A stretch of 6,664 nt of DNA, taken from Pseudomonadota bacterium. GTDB taxonomy: Bacteria; Pseudomonadota; Gammaproteobacteria; Xanthomonadales; Rhodanobacteraceae. The stretch is taken from the NCBI GenBank assembly GCA_023412995.1, contig JAEZQS010000022.1, positions 1 to 6,664 of the forward strand. Direction: 5' to 3'. Positions 1 to 6,664 of this stretch are shown piece after piece. The position numbers were made by a program, and so were the translations under genes. Numbering within the stretch: the stretch's first letter is position 1; every line of letters starts with the position of its first letter. A model generated the notes under the pieces. The model had not been told where the DNA came from, made no database searches, and was given only the letters and a program-made list of their open reading frames with translations.

Positions 1-2149
<2,149 letters not shown>

Positions 2150-2152
2150 GTG

Positions 2153-2159
2153 CTTCTCC
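2153..2159 (-). promoter_or_regulatory. Ribosome binding site of rpoC
   Basis: The minus strand reads GGAGAAGCAC directly before the rpoC ATG. The GGAG core is six bases from the start codon, a good Shine-Dalgarno distance, and it supports the ATG at 2149. Its first two G residues are also the last two bases of the inverted heptamer repeat (ATTCCCGG), so the repeat and the translation signal share sequence. Confidence 0.8.
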
Positions 2160-2264
2160 GGGAATCGGGAATAGGGAATCGGGAATGGTCAGAAGCGGGG
2201 AACCTGGATCGGGGCACGGCGGCACGCTTTGCCGCTCTTGCGATTCCCGATTCCCCATTCCCGG
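2158..2264. repeat. Inverted GGGAAT(N) heptamer repeat in the rpoB–rpoC spacer
   Basis: On the plus strand, four consecutive GGGAATN heptamers occupy 2160–2187 (N = C, A, C, G). On the minus strand, three more run from 2262 to 2242 (N = G, C, C). The arms face each other: 2166–2186 pairs with 2243–2263 over 21 bp with a single G·U wobble in the RNA, enclosing a 56-base loop. The element fills most of the 117-base spacer and ends against the rpoC ribosome binding site. No thymine run follows in the transcribed direction, so it is not a normal intrinsic terminator, and one would be unexpected between rpoB and rpoC. From memory, very similar GGGAATCGGGAAT tracts are scattered between genes of Xanthomonas, Lysobacter and relatives. 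I take it as one copy of that dispersed family; its function is unknown to me. Confidence 0.85.
2219..2235 (-). other. Small hairpin nested in the loop of the spacer repeat
   Basis: In the rpoBC transcript GCGGCA and TGCCGC form a perfect 6-bp stem around the five-base loop AAGCG. It lies inside the 56-base loop of the larger inverted repeat, so the spacer may fold as a long stem topped by a second hairpin. No U tract follows. In G+C-rich DNA such short stems arise by chance, so a function is uncertain. Confidence 0.4.
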
Positions 2265-2266
2265 CT

Positions 2267-6430
<4,164 letters not shown>

Positions 6431-6438
6431 GAGGGGCA

Positions 6439-6444
6439 CACCTC
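6439..6444 (-). promoter_or_regulatory. Ribosome binding site of rpoB
   Basis: The minus strand reads GAGGTG eight bases before the ATG at 6430. This Shine-Dalgarno match, together with the conserved protein N-terminus that starts there, decides the start codon against in-frame ATGs further upstream, such as the one at 6568. Confidence 0.75.
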
Positions 6445-6453
6445 GTACAGCGA

Positions 6454-6469
6454 GCGACGGCGGCGTCGC
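6454..6469 (-). other. Palindromic hairpin just before the rpoB ribosome binding site
   Basis: GCGACG and CGTCGC form a perfect 6-bp stem with the loop CCGC, ending nine bases before the GAGGTG Shine-Dalgarno. It could affect ribosome access to rpoB. It is short and G+C-rich, so chance is a real alternative. Confidence 0.35.
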
Positions 6470-6512
6470 CGGGGGGAGAAAACCGGAAGGAAGCGCGGAC
6501 GGGAACGGCGGA

Positions 6513-6529
6513 TGCCCCACATGGGGGCA
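6513..6529 (-). other. Short hairpin in the rpoB leader
   Basis: On the transcribed strand TGCCCC and GGGGCA form a 6-bp stem with the loop CATGT. It has no U tract and I see no link to a known element. It is recorded because it lies between the larger hairpin at 6577–6600 and the palindrome near the ribosome binding site. Confidence 0.3.
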
Positions 6530-6576
6530 GCGTCGGCCATTTCCCATCCCGCTTCGGCAAATCTGCAACGGCCAAA

Positions 6577-6600
6577 GCCCGGGGACTTGCGCCCCCAGGC
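6577..6600 (-). terminator. Attenuator-like hairpin in the rpoB leader (tentative)
   Basis: In the transcript GCCTGGGG pairs with CCCCGGGC over 8 bp with one U·G wobble and an eight-base loop. The stem can be prolonged outward to 6572–6604 by four more pairs if one U is bulged. It is followed by UUUGGCC rather than a full U run, so it is at most a weak terminator. In E. coli the rplL–rpoB spacer is known to contain an attenuator that lowers rpoBC relative to the ribosomal protein genes, and an RNase III processing site. By position this hairpin could play a similar part, but that is inference. Confidence 0.4.
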
Positions 6601-6613
6601 CTGGTTTGTCATC

Positions 6614-6664
6614 TCGCGGCGGCGGGAACCCGGCCCCCCCGCGCCGGGGCGGGGGCCCCCCCCC
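6614..6664. other. Low-complexity G/C edge, probable assembly artefact
   Basis: The last bases contain runs of C7 (6634–6640), G4 (6646–6649), G5 (6651–6655) and C9 (6656–6664), in clear contrast to the rest of the leader. Such homopolymer ends are typical of poorly supported contig termini. They should not be read as biology without raw-read support. Confidence 0.55.

Larger units (their letters stand above)
6431..6664. other. Non-coding leader upstream of rpoB, ending at a low-complexity edge
   Basis: In this family the gene upstream of rpoB is normally rplL (ribosomal protein L7/L12), but no L7/L12 C-terminus can be read here in any frame. The stretch carries the rpoB ribosome binding site, three short hairpins on the transcribed strand (6577–6600, 6513–6529 and 6454–6469), and G/C homopolymers from about 6630 to the end. 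Open frames across it are short, lack conserved protein features and overlap rpoB out of frame. I could not find a convincing sigma70 promoter, which fits transcription entering from an upstream ribosomal protein operon. Confidence 0.6.

Noticed and set aside
2150..2266. Intrinsic terminator between rpoB and rpoC
   Set aside because: The long stem lacks a following U tract, leads straight into the rpoC ribosome binding site, and a terminator would separate two subunits needed in equal amounts.
6431..6568. N-terminal extension of RpoB by 46 codons using the in-frame ATG at 6568
   Set aside because: The added residues are not conserved in the family and that ATG is not needed. The ATG at 6430 has a good Shine-Dalgarno and gives the family N-terminus.

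Overview
The window covers the rpoB–rpoC part of a bacterial RNA polymerase operon, and both genes are on the minus strand. RpoB (beta) is complete, 1387 residues. RpoC (beta prime) is cut by the left window edge after 716 codons. Both proteins align almost without interruption to the gammaproteobacterial (E. coli) subunits. The DNA is G+C-rich with mostly G/C third codon positions. RpoB carries features I associate from memory with Xanthomonadaceae/Lysobacteraceae (Xanthomonas, Lysobacter, Luteimonas and relatives): a 22-residue insertion near residue 430, and GRVCTIETPEG where E. coli has GRVCPIETPEG. The rpoB–rpoC spacer holds a GGGAAT(N) heptamer inverted repeat of a kind that I recall is common between genes in that family. 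I therefore infer a Lysobacter/Xanthomonas-like gammaproteobacterium; the genus cannot be settled here.

Layout, read along the transcribed (minus) strand from right to left. Positions 6664–6431 are non-coding. The outermost ~50 bases are low-complexity G/C runs that look like a contig edge. Further in are three small hairpins. rplL, the usual upstream neighbour, is not visible. rpoB follows (6430–2267), with a clear ribosome binding site. A 117-base spacer (2266–2150) contains four GGGAAT(N) copies facing three inverted ones; these can form a 21-bp stem, and the repeat runs into the rpoC ribosome binding site. rpoC begins at 2149 and runs off the left edge inside the secondary-channel region, so the bridge helix and trigger loop are outside the window.

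Together the two genes supply the catalytic core of RNA polymerase. Beta contributes the rifampicin pocket and conserved lysines near the active site, and beta prime contributes the NADFDGDQ metal-binding loop. All of these residues are intact. The ribosome binding site in front of each gene and the short spacer fit co-transcription. I see no promoter, mobile element, CRISPR array or RNA gene. Nothing suggests a new multi-gene system. The only structure not explained by ordinary coding is the spacer repeat and its overlap with the rpoC translation signal.
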